A stretch of 64,000 nucleotides of DNA, from contig NZ_FTMB01000015.1 in NCBI RefSeq assembly GCF_900155885.1, positions 16,864 to 80,863 on the forward strand, given 5' to 3'. This DNA comes from Rhizobium sp. RU20A (GTDB taxonomy: Bacteria > Pseudomonadota > Alphaproteobacteria > Rhizobiales > Rhizobiaceae). The notes under the pieces were generated by a model. It made no database searches, was not told the DNA's origin, and worked only from the letters and a program-made list of their open reading frames with translations. How positions within the stretch are numbered: position 1 is the first letter of the stretch; each line of letters opens with the position of its first letter. The translations under genes were made by a program, and so were the position numbers. Shown here piece after piece: positions 25,241-34,160 of the stretch.

Positions 25241-26830
25241 ATGCGTTCAGGCCCAAAATTGAGTTTCCATGGTGCTGCTGGCACGGTGACAGGATCCTGC
25301 TTCAGTCTCGAGGTAAATGGTCGGCACATACTCGTGGATTGCGGGATGTTCCAGGGCTCCAAGAGCGAGAAGCAACTGAACTACAGGGCTTTCCCTTTCG
25401 ATCCTCGCCAGATTGACGCTGTCATCCTGACCCATGCCCATATCGATCATTCGGGCCTTTTGCCGAAGCTCGTGAAGCATGGTTATGCCGGACCGATCTA
25501 TGCAACGCGTGGCACGGTTGATCTGTGCAGCGTGATGTTGCCGGATTCGGCCCATATTCAGGAATTCGAGGTGGAGCAACTCAACCGCCGGAACCGGCGG
25601 CGCGCCCGCGAGGTCGTCGAACCGATCTACACAGCCGAAGATGCCGAGGCGACGCTTACCCAGTTCAGACCACTGTCATTGCGTCAGTGGCAGTATTTGG
25701 GTGACAGTATTCGCATCCGCTTCTGGAATGCTGGACATCTGCTTGGATCGGCCTCTGTGGAGATCGAGATTAGCGGTGAGGCGCCAGTCCGGCTTCTGTT
25801 TTCCGGTGATCTCGGACCCGCCTTCAAACTGCTCCAGGCTGATCCGGAAGCGCCTCAGGGCTGGGACTACGTGGTGTGCGAGAGCACCTATGGCGACCGG
25901 GACCGCATCGACACGACCGACGAGATGCGCAGACGGATCTTGCAGGATGAGGTAAACGCCGCCGCGCGGCATCAGAACGGGGCTCTGATCATTCCCTCCT
26001 TCGCCGTCGAGAGAACCCAGGAACTTCTCGCCGATCTCGCCTTCCTGATGGAGCAAGGGAAAATCCCCGAATGCCCCGTCATCATCGACTCTCCGCTGGC
26101 AATAAGGGCGACTGAGATCTTCAAGGCCCATTCCGGCGAATTGGACAATGGCGACCTGTTGGAGCGCGCGATCCGCTCGCGCTTCGTACGCTTCACCGAA
26201 AGCGTCGAGCAATCCAAGGCGCTGGACTTCGTGAAGGGTTTTCATGTCGTGATCGCAGCGAGTGGCATGTGCGAGGCAGGACGCATCCGCCACAGGCTGA
26301 AAAATTGGCTGTGGCGGGAGGAGGGGACGGTGCTGCTCGTCGGCTTCCAGGCTGCGGGAACGCTCGGGCGCATACTCCAGGACGGTGCGGCGACCGTGAA
26401 GATCCAGGGCGACGAGATCGCCGTAAGGGCGAGGATCCGTTCGATCGATGTCTACAGCGGTCATGCCGATGGTGGCGAGCTGGCGGACTGGCTCTCAGCC
26501 CGAAAGCCGATCCGCCACGCAGTTTTCCTGGTGCATGGTGAAGATCGGGCACTGGCTGCCATGAAGGCAAGGGTTGCCGCCGTCATTGGCGAGGAACGGA
26601 TATTCATCCCCCACATCGACTCGGCCTTTCGGCTCGAAGCCGATGGCCCCGTCGACATCTCGACCTTCCTGCCGCCGCCTCGCATGGATCCGGCGCAGGC
26701 GGGTCATCGTGACTGGAACAACGACTATCAGGGCCTGATCCAAGATCTCCAGGCCGAGCTTCGCATGGCCGCAGACGACAAGGCCCGCCGCGCCATCGTC
26801 CGCAAGATCAGGCGCGCCCTTGAGACCTGA
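25241..26830 (+). CDS. MBL-fold beta-CASP metallohydrolase (RNA-processing type)
   Basis: 529 residues. The N-terminal metallo-beta-lactamase part has HAHIDHSG (about residue 64-71), GHLLGS and FSGDLG; the beta-CASP insert and C-terminal SIDVYSGHADGGEL and FLVHGE complete the RNA-metabolising subgroup (YSH1/CPSF-73-like, bacterial ribonuclease relatives). It likely cleaves RNA, but the substrate is unknown. ATG 25241 follows GGAGG by eight bases. Preceded by a perfect FNR-type box, which suggests induction at low oxygen. Confidence 0.88.
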   Translation: MRSGPKLSFHGAAGTVTGSCFSLEVNGRHILVDCGMFQGSKSEKQLNYRAFPFDPRQIDAVILTHAHIDHSGLLPKLVKHGYAGPIYATRGTVDLCSVMLPDSAHIQEFEVEQLNRRNRRRAREVVEPIYTAEDAEATLTQFRPLSLRQWQYLGDSIRIRFWNAGHLLGSASVEIEISGEAPVRLLFSGDLGPAFKLLQADPEAPQGWDYVVCESTYGDRDRIDTTDEMRRRILQDEVNAAARHQNGALIIPSFAVERTQELLADLAFLMEQGKIPECPVIIDSPLAIRATEIFKAHSGELDNGDLLERAIRSRFVRFTESVEQSKALDFVKGFHVVIAASGMCEAGRIRHRLKNWLWREEGTVLLVGFQAAGTLGRILQDGAATVKIQGDEIAVRARIRSIDVYSGHADGGELADWLSARKPIRHAVFLVHGEDRALAAMKARVAAVIGEERIFIPHIDSAFRLEADGPVDISTFLPPPRMDPAQAGHRDWNNDYQGLIQDLQAELRMAADDKARRAIVRKIRRALET

Positions 26831-26917
26831 GGCCGGTGCGAGCGGAGACGCCGCCTCAGGCCGGGCGTAATCCTGACCCGTTCAGTGAGCCTGCGGCAGA
26901 GCCGGGGAACCGATGTT

Positions 26918-27307
26918 TCAGATGGCGGCGACGGCGTCTTGCAGCAGAGATCGCACCTGTCCGGCGACTGTCTTGAGATGCGGGTTGTCGATCGCCTGCA
27001 TCGAGGCGACGGGATCGATGGCGCTGACCATTATGGTCCCGTCCTCCAGCGATCGCACGATCACATTGCAGGGCAGCATGGCTCCGACCCTGGGTTCCAT
27101 CTTCATCGCCTCGAGCGCCATTTTCGGATTGCAGGCGCCGAGAATGAGATAGTCTGCCACATCGACGTCGAGCTTCTTCTTCATGGTCGCTCGCACATCA
27201 ATTTCGGCCAGCACACCGAACCCCTTCGTCGAAAGGGCGTCCTTGGTGGCCGCGACCACAGCGTCAAATGGCATGCCTTTGATTGTCTTGTCGAGTGTAT
27301 AGGTCAT
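26918..27307 (-). CDS. DUF302 family protein
   Basis: 129 residues matching the DUF302 pattern: a first half with FDAVVAATKDALSTKGFGVL, then YLILGACNPKMALEAMKMEPRVGAMLPCNVIVR and a C-terminal IDPVASM. DUF302 proteins are small alpha/beta proteins of uncertain function, often in stress or sulfur contexts. ATG 27307. Two small hairpins (27338-27360 GGTCCCA/TGGGACC and 27366-27380 AGAGGC/GCCTCT) lie between it and the upstream VIT1 gene, possible mRNA processing or attenuation points in the osmC-VIT1-DUF302 unit. Confidence 0.85.
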   Translation of the reverse strand: MTYTLDKTIKGMPFDAVVAATKDALSTKGFGVLAEIDVRATMKKKLDVDVADYLILGACNPKMALEAMKMEPRVGAMLPCNVIVRSLEDGTIMVSAIDPVASMQAIDNPHLKTVAGQVRSLLQDAVAAI

Positions 27308-27396
27308 GATCTCACTCCCTCGCGATCGGCGACTACCGGTCCCATTGCCGGTGTGGGACCCACACAGAGGCATAGCCTCTAAGCGATACGCACCAC

Positions 27397-28092
27397 CTAG
27401 ACGGCGGTTCCGACCAGCGCGCCAATCCCTGCCGTCAGCGCCATGGCAAAGGCACCCCAGAAGGTGACGCGGATTGTGGCCTTCAGCACGTCTGCCCCGC
27501 CAGCCTTGGCGCCTATGGCTCCAAGCAGCGCGAGAAACAGCAGTGACGCGGCAGAGACAAGCGACACGAGCTGGTTGGCGGGCGCCAGCCACACCATGGC
27601 AAGCGGCATCATGGCGCCGACAGCAAAGGTCAGCGCCGATGTCAGGGCAGCCATGATCGGTCGGGCGGTGGTGATCTCGGAAATGCCGAGTTCTTCGCGG
27701 GCATGCGCTTCGAGCGCATCCTTCTGCATCAATTGCTCGGCCACCCTTCTGGCCAGATCGATATCGACACCGCGCTTGACATATAGCTGTGCAAGCTCTT
27801 CGCGCTCCAGATCGGGTTGGCTCTCAAGCTCCAGCCGTTCGCGGGTGAGATCGGCCTGTTCGGTGTCGGCCTGGGAGCTCACCGAAACATATTCGCCCGC
27901 CGCCATGGACATGGCTCCGGCCACCAGTCCGGCGATGCCGGCGATCAGGATCTCGGAACTCCCCGCCGCAGAGGCTGCCACTCCGACGATCAGGCTTGCG
28001 GTCGATACGATGCCGTCATTGGCACCGAGAACGGCAGCCCGCAGCCATCCGATCCGGGAAACGAGATGCGTTTCGCTGTGAAGGCGCCTCAT
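27397..28092 (-). CDS. VIT1/CCC1-family Fe2+/Mn2+ transporter
   Basis: 231 residues. Hydrophobic segments at about 18-60, 145-165, 170-195 and 205-230 surround a cytoplasmic Glu-rich loop (QADLTRERLELESQPDLEREELAQLY) as in vacuolar iron transporter relatives; LRAAVLGANDGIVSTASLIVGV is the family signature. It probably exports or sequesters ferrous iron or manganese. Its ATG overlaps the osmC stop (ATGA). Confidence 0.9.
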   Translation of the reverse strand: MRRLHSETHLVSRIGWLRAAVLGANDGIVSTASLIVGVAASAAGSSEILIAGIAGLVAGAMSMAAGEYVSVSSQADTEQADLTRERLELESQPDLEREELAQLYVKRGVDIDLARRVAEQLMQKDALEAHAREELGISEITTARPIMAALTSALTFAVGAMMPLAMVWLAPANQLVSLVSAASLLFLALLGAIGAKAGGADVLKATIRVTFWGAFAMALTAGIGALVGTAV

Positions 28093-28493
28093 GAGGCCCT
28101 CCGGATCACGCCATCGAGGCTGGCCGCGAGAGCCACGGTGTTGGAGATCGTGCCGTATTTGCGGACGTTCTTGTGCAGGAGTTCGAGCCGCTGGTCGGTC
28201 TCGTCGGTATCGATCACGAGTTCGTAGTCGACGGAGACGATACGCGGCGGATCATCCTGCCGGACGGCGTGAAGCATCACCTCCACACCATCGAGGGAGA
28301 AATCGAGGAGAGGCAGGACACGCTCGATCCCCTTGATCATGCAGGCGGCAATCGACGCCAGCAACAGTTCGGCCGGATTGAAGGCGTCGACCGGACCGGT
28401 AAGTCCGGTGGCAAGCCTGACCTCTGCCTTCTCTGTGCGCGCCACGCTCTGCCTGGGATCGATCCGTCTTGCCGAGACCCTGTATTCAAGCAT
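28089..28493 (-). CDS. OsmC-like protein lacking the second Cys
   Basis: 134 residues of the OsmC/Ohr fold. The first redox Cys is present (LLLASIAACMIKG), but the second Cys motif reads KYGTISNT, with Gly where peroxidases have Cys. A two-Cys hydroperoxidase mechanism is thus unlikely; it may bind other ligands or act with a different resolving thiol. First gene of the osmC-VIT1-DUF302 unit, with an FNR-type box 72 bp upstream. Confidence 0.85.
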   Translation of the reverse strand: MLEYRVSARRIDPRQSVARTEKAEVRLATGLTGPVDAFNPAELLLASIAACMIKGIERVLPLLDFSLDGVEVMLHAVRQDDPPRIVSVDYELVIDTDETDQRLELLHKNVRKYGTISNTVALAASLDGVIRRAS

Positions 28494-28564
28494 CGCAAGT
28501 CCTCCTCATGTGATCCTCCTGGAGGTTCACGAGATGCACCGTATCATCAGGCCCCATGCCGGAC

Positions 28565-28578
28565 TTGATCGACATCAA
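28565..28578 (-). promoter_or_regulatory. FNR/FixK-type box upstream of the osmC operon
   Basis: TTGATCGACATCAA, perfect dyad TTGAT-N4-ATCAA. Its centre is 78 bp from the osmC ATG, compatible with a class II promoter starting near 28530. The -10 region is weak (TACGGT-like). The box overlaps the last four bases of the upstream permease gene. Confidence 0.65.
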
Positions 28579-29813
28579 GACAAGGGAAGACTGTCGAACA
28601 CCAAGAGCAAGAGACTGGCCGCAAGGCCGGCATAGGGTATCCACATGGGACAGATGAAGACCTCCGGGGGCGGGGTAGACTCCCGCCACTTTATGCGGAT
28701 CAGAGCGAGGTTCACGACTGCAAACAGAACCAGTGTGCCTTGCGATGTGAGCTTGGCGAGCCCCTCCAGCGGGAGTGCGGTCGAGAAAAACAGGATGAGC
28801 GTAACCCCGATGCCGGTCGCGACAAGCGGCGTGCCCGTCCTCCTGCTGACACGCCCCAGAACCCGCGGGAGGTTTCCCTGTTGCGCCAGACCGTAGATGA
28901 CCCGTGCGATCATGATCATGTGGACGATGACGCCGTTGAGCGTTGCGACGATGGCGATCACGCTCAGACTGGATGGCGGCCAACCCGTCAACCGTTCGAA
29001 GACCATAGCGAGTGGTGCGTTGGAAGCGGCAAGTTCTGAAGGCGGGACGGCTATGATCGATACCCAGACGACCAGTCCGTAGATGACGGCGGTCAGGCCG
29101 AGGGTAAGGAACAGGGCAGCGGGCAGCGTGCGGCGCGGCGCCTTCATCTCTTCGGCAACGTTGACCAGGTGTTCGAAACCGATGAAGGCAAAGACTGCGA
29201 TCATGGTTGTGCTTGCCACGCCCAGCCATCCCCCCAAATCGCCTCCGGGCCAGATCTCCGGCAGCCGCGTGAGCAAGCCCGTTCCGTTCCACACACCAGC
29301 CCCGACGATCAGCACCAGCCCTGCGACCTCAATCAGTGTCATGAGGCCCGCGAAGGTGACGGAGTGGATGGTTGCGAGACAGGAGACCAGCCCCATCAAG
29401 CTGACAACAGCGGCGATGATCCAAACTCTATCAAACGGAAGGAAGGTCTGCAGATATCCGGCACTGCCCGAACTGATCGTTGAGGCGGAAATCACTGCGG
29501 TGATGATCACCAGAAGGCCGGTGGCAAGACTGAGCCAGCGGCGGTGAAAGGCTCGCTCGACATAGGCCGCTTCGCTGGCGCTTACCGGCATGCGTGTCCC
29601 GAGTTCGGCAAATGAACCCGCACTCAAGCCCATCACGATTGCGGCCAGCGCAAAGGCAAGCGGCGCATGCATTCCCGATCGACCAGCCGCGACCCCCACG
29701 AGTACATAAATGCCGGCGCCGATCGTGACACCCAGACCGTAAAGGACGGCGTGCACGAGACCGAGCCGTCTGAGGAGCTGGGCTGGCGCCGTTTGGGATT
29801 GATCGGAAGGCAT
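28575..29813 (-). CDS. APC-superfamily amino-acid permease
   Basis: 412 residues with about 12 hydrophobic segments. The first contains GLGVTIGAGIYVLVG, the consensus GxGxxxGxGI substrate-binding turn of the amino acid-polyamine-organocation family. It is shorter at the C-terminus than typical members. It lies upstream of the osmC unit on the same strand. Substrate unknown; distinct from the arcD-like permease at 40878. Confidence 0.88.
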   Translation of the reverse strand: MPSDQSQTAPAQLLRRLGLVHAVLYGLGVTIGAGIYVLVGVAAGRSGMHAPLAFALAAIVMGLSAGSFAELGTRMPVSASEAAYVERAFHRRWLSLATGLLVIITAVISASTISSGSAGYLQTFLPFDRVWIIAAVVSLMGLVSCLATIHSVTFAGLMTLIEVAGLVLIVGAGVWNGTGLLTRLPEIWPGGDLGGWLGVASTTMIAVFAFIGFEHLVNVAEEMKAPRRTLPAALFLTLGLTAVIYGLVVWVSIIAVPPSELAASNAPLAMVFERLTGWPPSSLSVIAIVATLNGVIVHMIMIARVIYGLAQQGNLPRVLGRVSRRTGTPLVATGIGVTLILFFSTALPLEGLAKLTSQGTLVLFAVVNLALIRIKWRESTPPPEVFICPMWIPYAGLAASLLLLVFDSLPLS

Positions 29814-30084
29814 GAGCTACTCTCCGGGAGGACTGAGGTCTGTTCGGTGTGTCGACGCCTTTCCTTCGCAGGCTCGACCTCACCCTACACCGCTTCCCGC
29901 GACAGTTGCTTGTTATTCGATGCAGGCCCCGAAAACGCCCGGGCCTACTGTGCCAAGGTCTTCAATCGCATGACAAACAGCACATGCCGATTGTTATGGC
30001 CAAAGGGAACAACGAGGCGTAGTGTTTTTGGCGTCCGGGCTTGGGATCGATGGGATCGTCCGCTCTGCGATGGAGGGATAGCCG

Positions 30085-31161
30085 ATGCAGCAATTCGGAG
30101 ACCCGAGTGACGCGAACAGGCTAGCACTAGCCATCGTTGAAAGCATACCGGAACCCTTCGTCGTTCTCGATAGTCATTTGCGGCTGGTCGCCGCAAACAG
30201 CGCCTTCTTCGAAACCTTCGAGATCGATCCGGGACGTTCACATGGGATCAGCCTGTTTGATCTGGATGAGCGGCAATGGGACATTCCCCTGCTTCGCAAG
30301 CGTCTTGCTGCAGCGATCCCGGACCACCCGGAGATATCCGCCTTCGAGTTTGACAGGGACGTCGCCAGGATCGGACGCCGCACGCTGCTGATGTCGGCGC
30401 GAACCGTCGATTATGGCGGATCCTCTGCCCCCAACACGCTGCTTGCGTTTCGCGACATCACCGAAGCAAGGCGGGCGGAAGCTGAGAAACAGGCTCTTTT
30501 GGACCGCACCGAGGAATTGCTCGCCCAGCAACGCGTTCTCTTCCAGGAAATGCAGCACCGGGTGGCCAACAGCCTGCAGATCATCGCCAGCATTCTGATG
30601 CTGAAGGCACGCGCCGTGACGTCCGCGGAAAGCCGTCGTCATCTCGAAGACGCCCACCAGCGCGTGATGTCGGTCGCCACGGTGCAGAACTATCTGCATC
30701 TGACGGATGGCGTCGACGAAATCGAGGTCTCAGCCTATCTGCAGAAGCTCTGTTATGGCCTGGCGAAGTCCATCATTGTGGACAGTCGGCCGATTGTCAT
30801 CGACCTCCACGCCACCGTAAGCACGATCCCGTCTCGCAATGCCGTCAGCATCGGTCTGATCGTGACCGAACTCGTCATCAACGCCATCAAATATGCCTTC
30901 GCGGTGTCCACGGGGTCCGAACGGGTTCTCGTTAGCTATGAGACACGCGACACTGACTGGCGGCTGGTAGTCGCGGATAACGGTGTCGGTCGCAGCGTGA
31001 CGGAGAAGCCGGCTGAGCCCGGATCTGGTCTCGGATCCCTGATCATCGAGGCTCTGGCGAAACAGCTCGATGCGCGGGTCGAGATTGCATCCAGCGATAA
31101 GGGCATGAGTGTCACTGTAGCTCATGCGACGTTCCATTCGAGCACGAGCACCGCAGCCTGA
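30085..31161 (+). CDS. PAS-domain sensor histidine kinase (HWE/HisKA_2 type)
   Basis: 358 residues: an N-terminal PAS domain (about 12-125, ESIPEPFVVLDSHLRLVAANSA), a short coiled linker, a HisKA_2 dimerisation region with phospho-acceptor His158 in EMQHRVANSLQ, and a HATPase domain (VTELVINAIKYAF N-box; VADNGVG G1; GSGLGSLIIEALAKQL G2). No transmembrane segment, so cytoplasmic. HisKA_2 kinases often feed general-stress response regulators in Alphaproteobacteria. No partner response regulator lies nearby. Confidence 0.92.
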   Translation: MQQFGDPSDANRLALAIVESIPEPFVVLDSHLRLVAANSAFFETFEIDPGRSHGISLFDLDERQWDIPLLRKRLAAAIPDHPEISAFEFDRDVARIGRRTLLMSARTVDYGGSSAPNTLLAFRDITEARRAEAEKQALLDRTEELLAQQRVLFQEMQHRVANSLQIIASILMLKARAVTSAESRRHLEDAHQRVMSVATVQNYLHLTDGVDEIEVSAYLQKLCYGLAKSIIVDSRPIVIDLHATVSTIPSRNAVSIGLIVTELVINAIKYAFAVSTGSERVLVSYETRDTDWRLVVADNGVGRSVTEKPAEPGSGLGSLIIEALAKQLDARVEIASSDKGMSVTVAHATFHSSTSTAA

Positions 31162-31295
31162 GGCTTTGTCTGCTGGACGGGTGGGGGACGCTGACAACCT
31201 CCTCCATCCTCAAAGCCTGTATGGATCGGAACGTCGACGCGCCTCAGCCGTTGCGATCAAGAGACTGTTTGGCGACATTTCAGAAAGACGGTGAC

Positions 31296-32102
31296 ATGAA
31301 GATCCGCGCAGGGTTTTACATTGAATACGATTGTCAGAACGAGACGCCCATGTTGCTCGTCCTGAAAATTCACCCATCGCGTGAACGGGATCTCTGCACC
31401 GAACAAAACCTCTCCTTCAGCCGACCGATTTCCCATCGAGACTATCTCGATGCCTATGGCAACGCCTGTAGCCGGATTCTGGCACCTCCCGGCAGGACGA
31501 TGATCTCGACCGAGTTCGAGGTGAGCGACAGCGGGCTGCCGGAGTTTCTACCCGAGCAGTCCGTGCAACTCCCGATCCAGGATCTGCCCGATGACGTGCT
31601 GGTCTTCCTGCTGGGCAGTCGCTATTGCGACACCGATCGTCTGGCCGATTTTGCCTGGAAGCAGTTTTCCGCAACACCACTCGGCTGGCCGCGGGTCAAG
31701 GCCATCCTCGATTTCGTTCATGGCCACCTTGCTTTTGACTATGACCGGGCCGACCCGATGCGCACGGCCCATGGCGGCTTCATGGACCGGACGGGCGTGT
31801 GCCGCGATTTCGCGCATCTGACCATCACGCTCTGCCGATGCCTGAACATCCCAGCCCGCTATTGCACAGGTTATCTCGGAGATATCGGCGTGCCGAAGGA
31901 TCCGCATCCCATGGATTTCAGTGCCTGGTGCGAGGTCTATCTCGGCGGTCGCTGGTGGACCGTCGATGCGCGCCACAATGTCCCGCGTATCGGGCGCATC
32001 CTGATGGCGAGGGGACGCGATGCCACGGATGTCGCGCTCTCGACAGCCTTCGGTCCGGCAACGCTGACGCATTTCGAAGTCGTCACGGAAGACGTCGACT
32101 GA
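31296..32102 (+). CDS. Transglutaminase-like protein, catalytic His apparently replaced
   Basis: 268 residues. The N-terminal beta domain (about 1-120) and transglutaminase core (about 140-255) are clear: GVCRDFAHLTITLCRCLNIPARYCTGYL holds the Cys and WWTVDARHN the Asp. The usual His before the AWxEV motif reads Ser here (MDFSAWCEVYLGG), so peptidase activity is uncertain. ATG 31296 is chosen over one at 31221 since the domain starts just after it (MKIRAGFYIEYDC). Confidence 0.88.
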   Translation: MKIRAGFYIEYDCQNETPMLLVLKIHPSRERDLCTEQNLSFSRPISHRDYLDAYGNACSRILAPPGRTMISTEFEVSDSGLPEFLPEQSVQLPIQDLPDDVLVFLLGSRYCDTDRLADFAWKQFSATPLGWPRVKAILDFVHGHLAFDYDRADPMRTAHGGFMDRTGVCRDFAHLTITLCRCLNIPARYCTGYLGDIGVPKDPHPMDFSAWCEVYLGGRWWTVDARHNVPRIGRILMARGRDATDVALSTAFGPATLTHFEVVTEDVD

Positions 32103-32186
32103 CGGCCATCAGGCCCTGGCGCGATGAACAAAGACCTCGACCCATCGCAATGGCGGAGGGCCGAGCCGACGAGAGGAAGGTGCCAA

Positions 32187-33290
32187 ATGACAATCCAGCG
32201 AGCAAGCTTCTATGTCCTCCTTCTCATCATCACGAGCGCCTTCGTGTGGCTTCTCATCCCCTACTACACAGCGGTGTTATGGGCCGTCATCCTGGCGATC
32301 CTTTTCTTCCCCGTTCACAAGCGGCTGGAGCGCTGGCTGGGTGGTCGCCCAACGGGCGCGGCATTGCTGACGCTGCTCCTTTGCATCTGCCTCGTCATCC
32401 TGCCGGCTCTCGGTATCCTGGCATCCCTTATTCAGGAAGGGACGAGCCTCTATCAGCGCATCAGCAGCAATGAAATCGACCTCAATGCCCATCTTCTGCG
32501 TTTGCAGGCGGTGCTTCCGGAATTTGTAAGCAACTGGTTGACGTCGCTGAAGCTTGATGGCTTTGCCGAGTTGTGGGCACGGCTCTCGTCCGGACTGATG
32601 GAGGCGGGCCAGTCAATTGCAGGCGGTCTGTTGAGCTTCGGGCAGAACACGCTGCAATTCTTCATCAGCATGGGGCTCATGCTCTATCTTCTGTTCTTTC
32701 TGTTTCGGGATGGCGCGTCCCTTGGAAAGACTTTGCGCCACTCCATTCCGCTAAGCGACGACTACACGCGACAGTTCGTCGAGAAGTTCGCGGCGGTTGT
32801 CCGCGCCACGGTCCGCGGTAATGTGATCATCGCAATCATCCAGGGCATCATCGGAGGCGTAACCTTTTGGGCCTTGGGCATAGAAGCGGCCCTGCTCTGG
32901 GGCGTCGTGATGACTTTTCTGTCGATGCTGCCGGCCATTGGCGCAGCAATCGTCTGGGTGCCCGCAGCCATCTGGCTCTTCCTGGTCGGTGCCTGGGTCA
33001 AAGGAATAATCATGGTGGTGGTCGGAGCCTTCATCATCGGCTTGATCGATAATATCCTCAGACCGCCCCTCGTCGGTCAAGGTGCAAGGCTACCCGACTA
33101 TGTCGTTCTGATTTCGACCGTCGGTGGCATATCGCTCTTTGGCCTGAGTGGCTTTGTAATTGGCCCCCTGATTGCAGCACTCTTCATTTCCGCGTGGTCC
33201 TTGTTCATCAAACAACAGGATCAGCGGGCGGAGGTTCAAGACCACCCGATGGATCCGGGAAAAAAGGGCGGGAATAAGTTTTCGCAATAA
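32187..33290 (+). CDS. AI-2E/PerM-family membrane transporter
   Basis: 367 residues with about eight transmembrane helices. Hallmarks are WAVILAILFFPVHKRL, the central soluble section (about 85-160), and GIEAALLWGVVMTFLSMLPAIGAAIVWVPA followed by IIGLIDNILRPPLVG. Family members export AI-2 or act as Na+(Li+)/H+ antiporters. Start ATG 32187 has AGGAAGG nine bases upstream; an in-frame Met at 32124 lies between genes. Downstream of the transglutaminase-like gene by 84 bp. Confidence 0.9.
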   Translation: MTIQRASFYVLLLIITSAFVWLLIPYYTAVLWAVILAILFFPVHKRLERWLGGRPTGAALLTLLLCICLVILPALGILASLIQEGTSLYQRISSNEIDLNAHLLRLQAVLPEFVSNWLTSLKLDGFAELWARLSSGLMEAGQSIAGGLLSFGQNTLQFFISMGLMLYLLFFLFRDGASLGKTLRHSIPLSDDYTRQFVEKFAAVVRATVRGNVIIAIIQGIIGGVTFWALGIEAALLWGVVMTFLSMLPAIGAAIVWVPAAIWLFLVGAWVKGIIMVVVGAFIIGLIDNILRPPLVGQGARLPDYVVLISTVGGISLFGLSGFVIGPLIAALFISAWSLFIKQQDQRAEVQDHPMDPGKKGGNKFSQ

Positions 33291-33491
33291 AACACAGCGC
33301 CACCCTGACAGTCGTCGAGCATGGCAGGTCTCATCAACCTGCAAATGCGTCATGGCCGCATCTTTTCGCTGTTTGCGGGGTGCTCTTGCAATTTCTGATT
33401 TGCACACCACTTTGATATCAATGGCAGCCACTTTACGGGCGCTGTCATTTTACGGGCGGCACGCACCCGAGCCCCAGCAAAGGAGGACGAT

Positions 33492-33743
33492 ATGTCTTCC
33501 GACGGCAATCCTCTTCCGCTTGGCAATACAGATATCGGCATCATCAAAGACGTTCTTCGCTACACTGGGTTTCAATACCAGGAGCCGATGTGTGAACTGG
33601 ACCGCAATGCGGCCAGATACGCGCTCGAACTCTATCAGAATGGAACGAGGGAGCCGGATGTTCTGATCGAGGCGGTCAGCACATGGGCAGAACGTCTCTC
33701 TGAGCGTCGCGATCAAGCGACAGCCATGGAGGTTGGCGTATGA
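33492..33743 (+). CDS. Small conserved hypothetical protein
   Basis: 83 residues, helical, no known domain. Strong AAAGGAGG site eight bases before ATG, and the stop overlaps the next ATG (ATGA). The upstream 200 bp contains two copies of TTTACGGGCG (33433-33460 area) and a TTGATATCAA palindrome, possible promoter elements. It opens a run of small genes typical of rhizobial stress loci. Confidence 0.7.
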   Translation: MSSDGNPLPLGNTDIGIIKDVLRYTGFQYQEPMCELDRNAARYALELYQNGTREPDVLIEAVSTWAERLSERRDQATAMEVGV

Positions 33744-34027
33744 GCCTCTCGTTTGCGAATAGGACACGGACTTACGACGAGCGCCGCGGTGTCATCAGGT
33801 TTGTCGGCCACGACGGATTAAAGCAGGTCGTCTTCCTTTTGTCGGTAGGGCTCTTCGAGCAGGACAGCTCTCACTGGAGCCTGCGGGAGCAGGGCTATCT
33901 GATGGCCTTCGATCGGTGCCACAGCCGGATCCTGGAGATCGCGCAGGCTCTGTATCGGAAGAAAAACCGCTCGATGATCGAAATGGACGCGAACGCTGTC
34001 GGTTCTTCACTGCGGTTCGCGAACTGA
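33740..34027 (+). CDS. DUF1488-like protein
   Basis: 95 residues with YDERRGVIRFVGHDGLKQVVFLLSVGLF, the DUF1488 pattern (short beta-rich proteins, function unknown). Start overlaps the preceding stop. Confidence 0.75.
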   Translation: MSLSFANRTRTYDERRGVIRFVGHDGLKQVVFLLSVGLFEQDSSHWSLREQGYLMAFDRCHSRILEIAQALYRKKNRSMIEMDANAVGSSLRFAN

Positions 34028-34076
34028 CTGGTTACCCATCCCCGTTTCAGTGCAATCCAAATGAGGAGATGACAAT

Positions 34077-34160
34077 ATGACACTCGTAGCCCTTGTTTCC
34101 GTCAACGCGGCGGAGGCCCATGAACGTCCTTTAGGACGTTTGTTCGCTTTGCCATGGTAG
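34077..34160 (+). CDS. Possible 27-residue leader peptide
   Basis: ATG 34077 follows GAGGAG by seven bases; the frame ends at TAG 34160 and overlaps the next ATG (34154). A perfect hairpin AACGTCC-TTTA-GGACGTT (34123-34140) lies inside it just before the next start. The arrangement could couple or attenuate translation of the next gene. The peptide itself is unrecognised and weakly supported. Confidence 0.25.
   Translation: MTLVALVSVNAAEAHERPLGRLFALPW

Noticed and set aside
33411..33425. TTGATATCAA resembling an FNR box upstream of 33492
   Set aside because: Half-sites lack the required 4-bp spacer, so it is a palindrome but not an FNR/FixK site.
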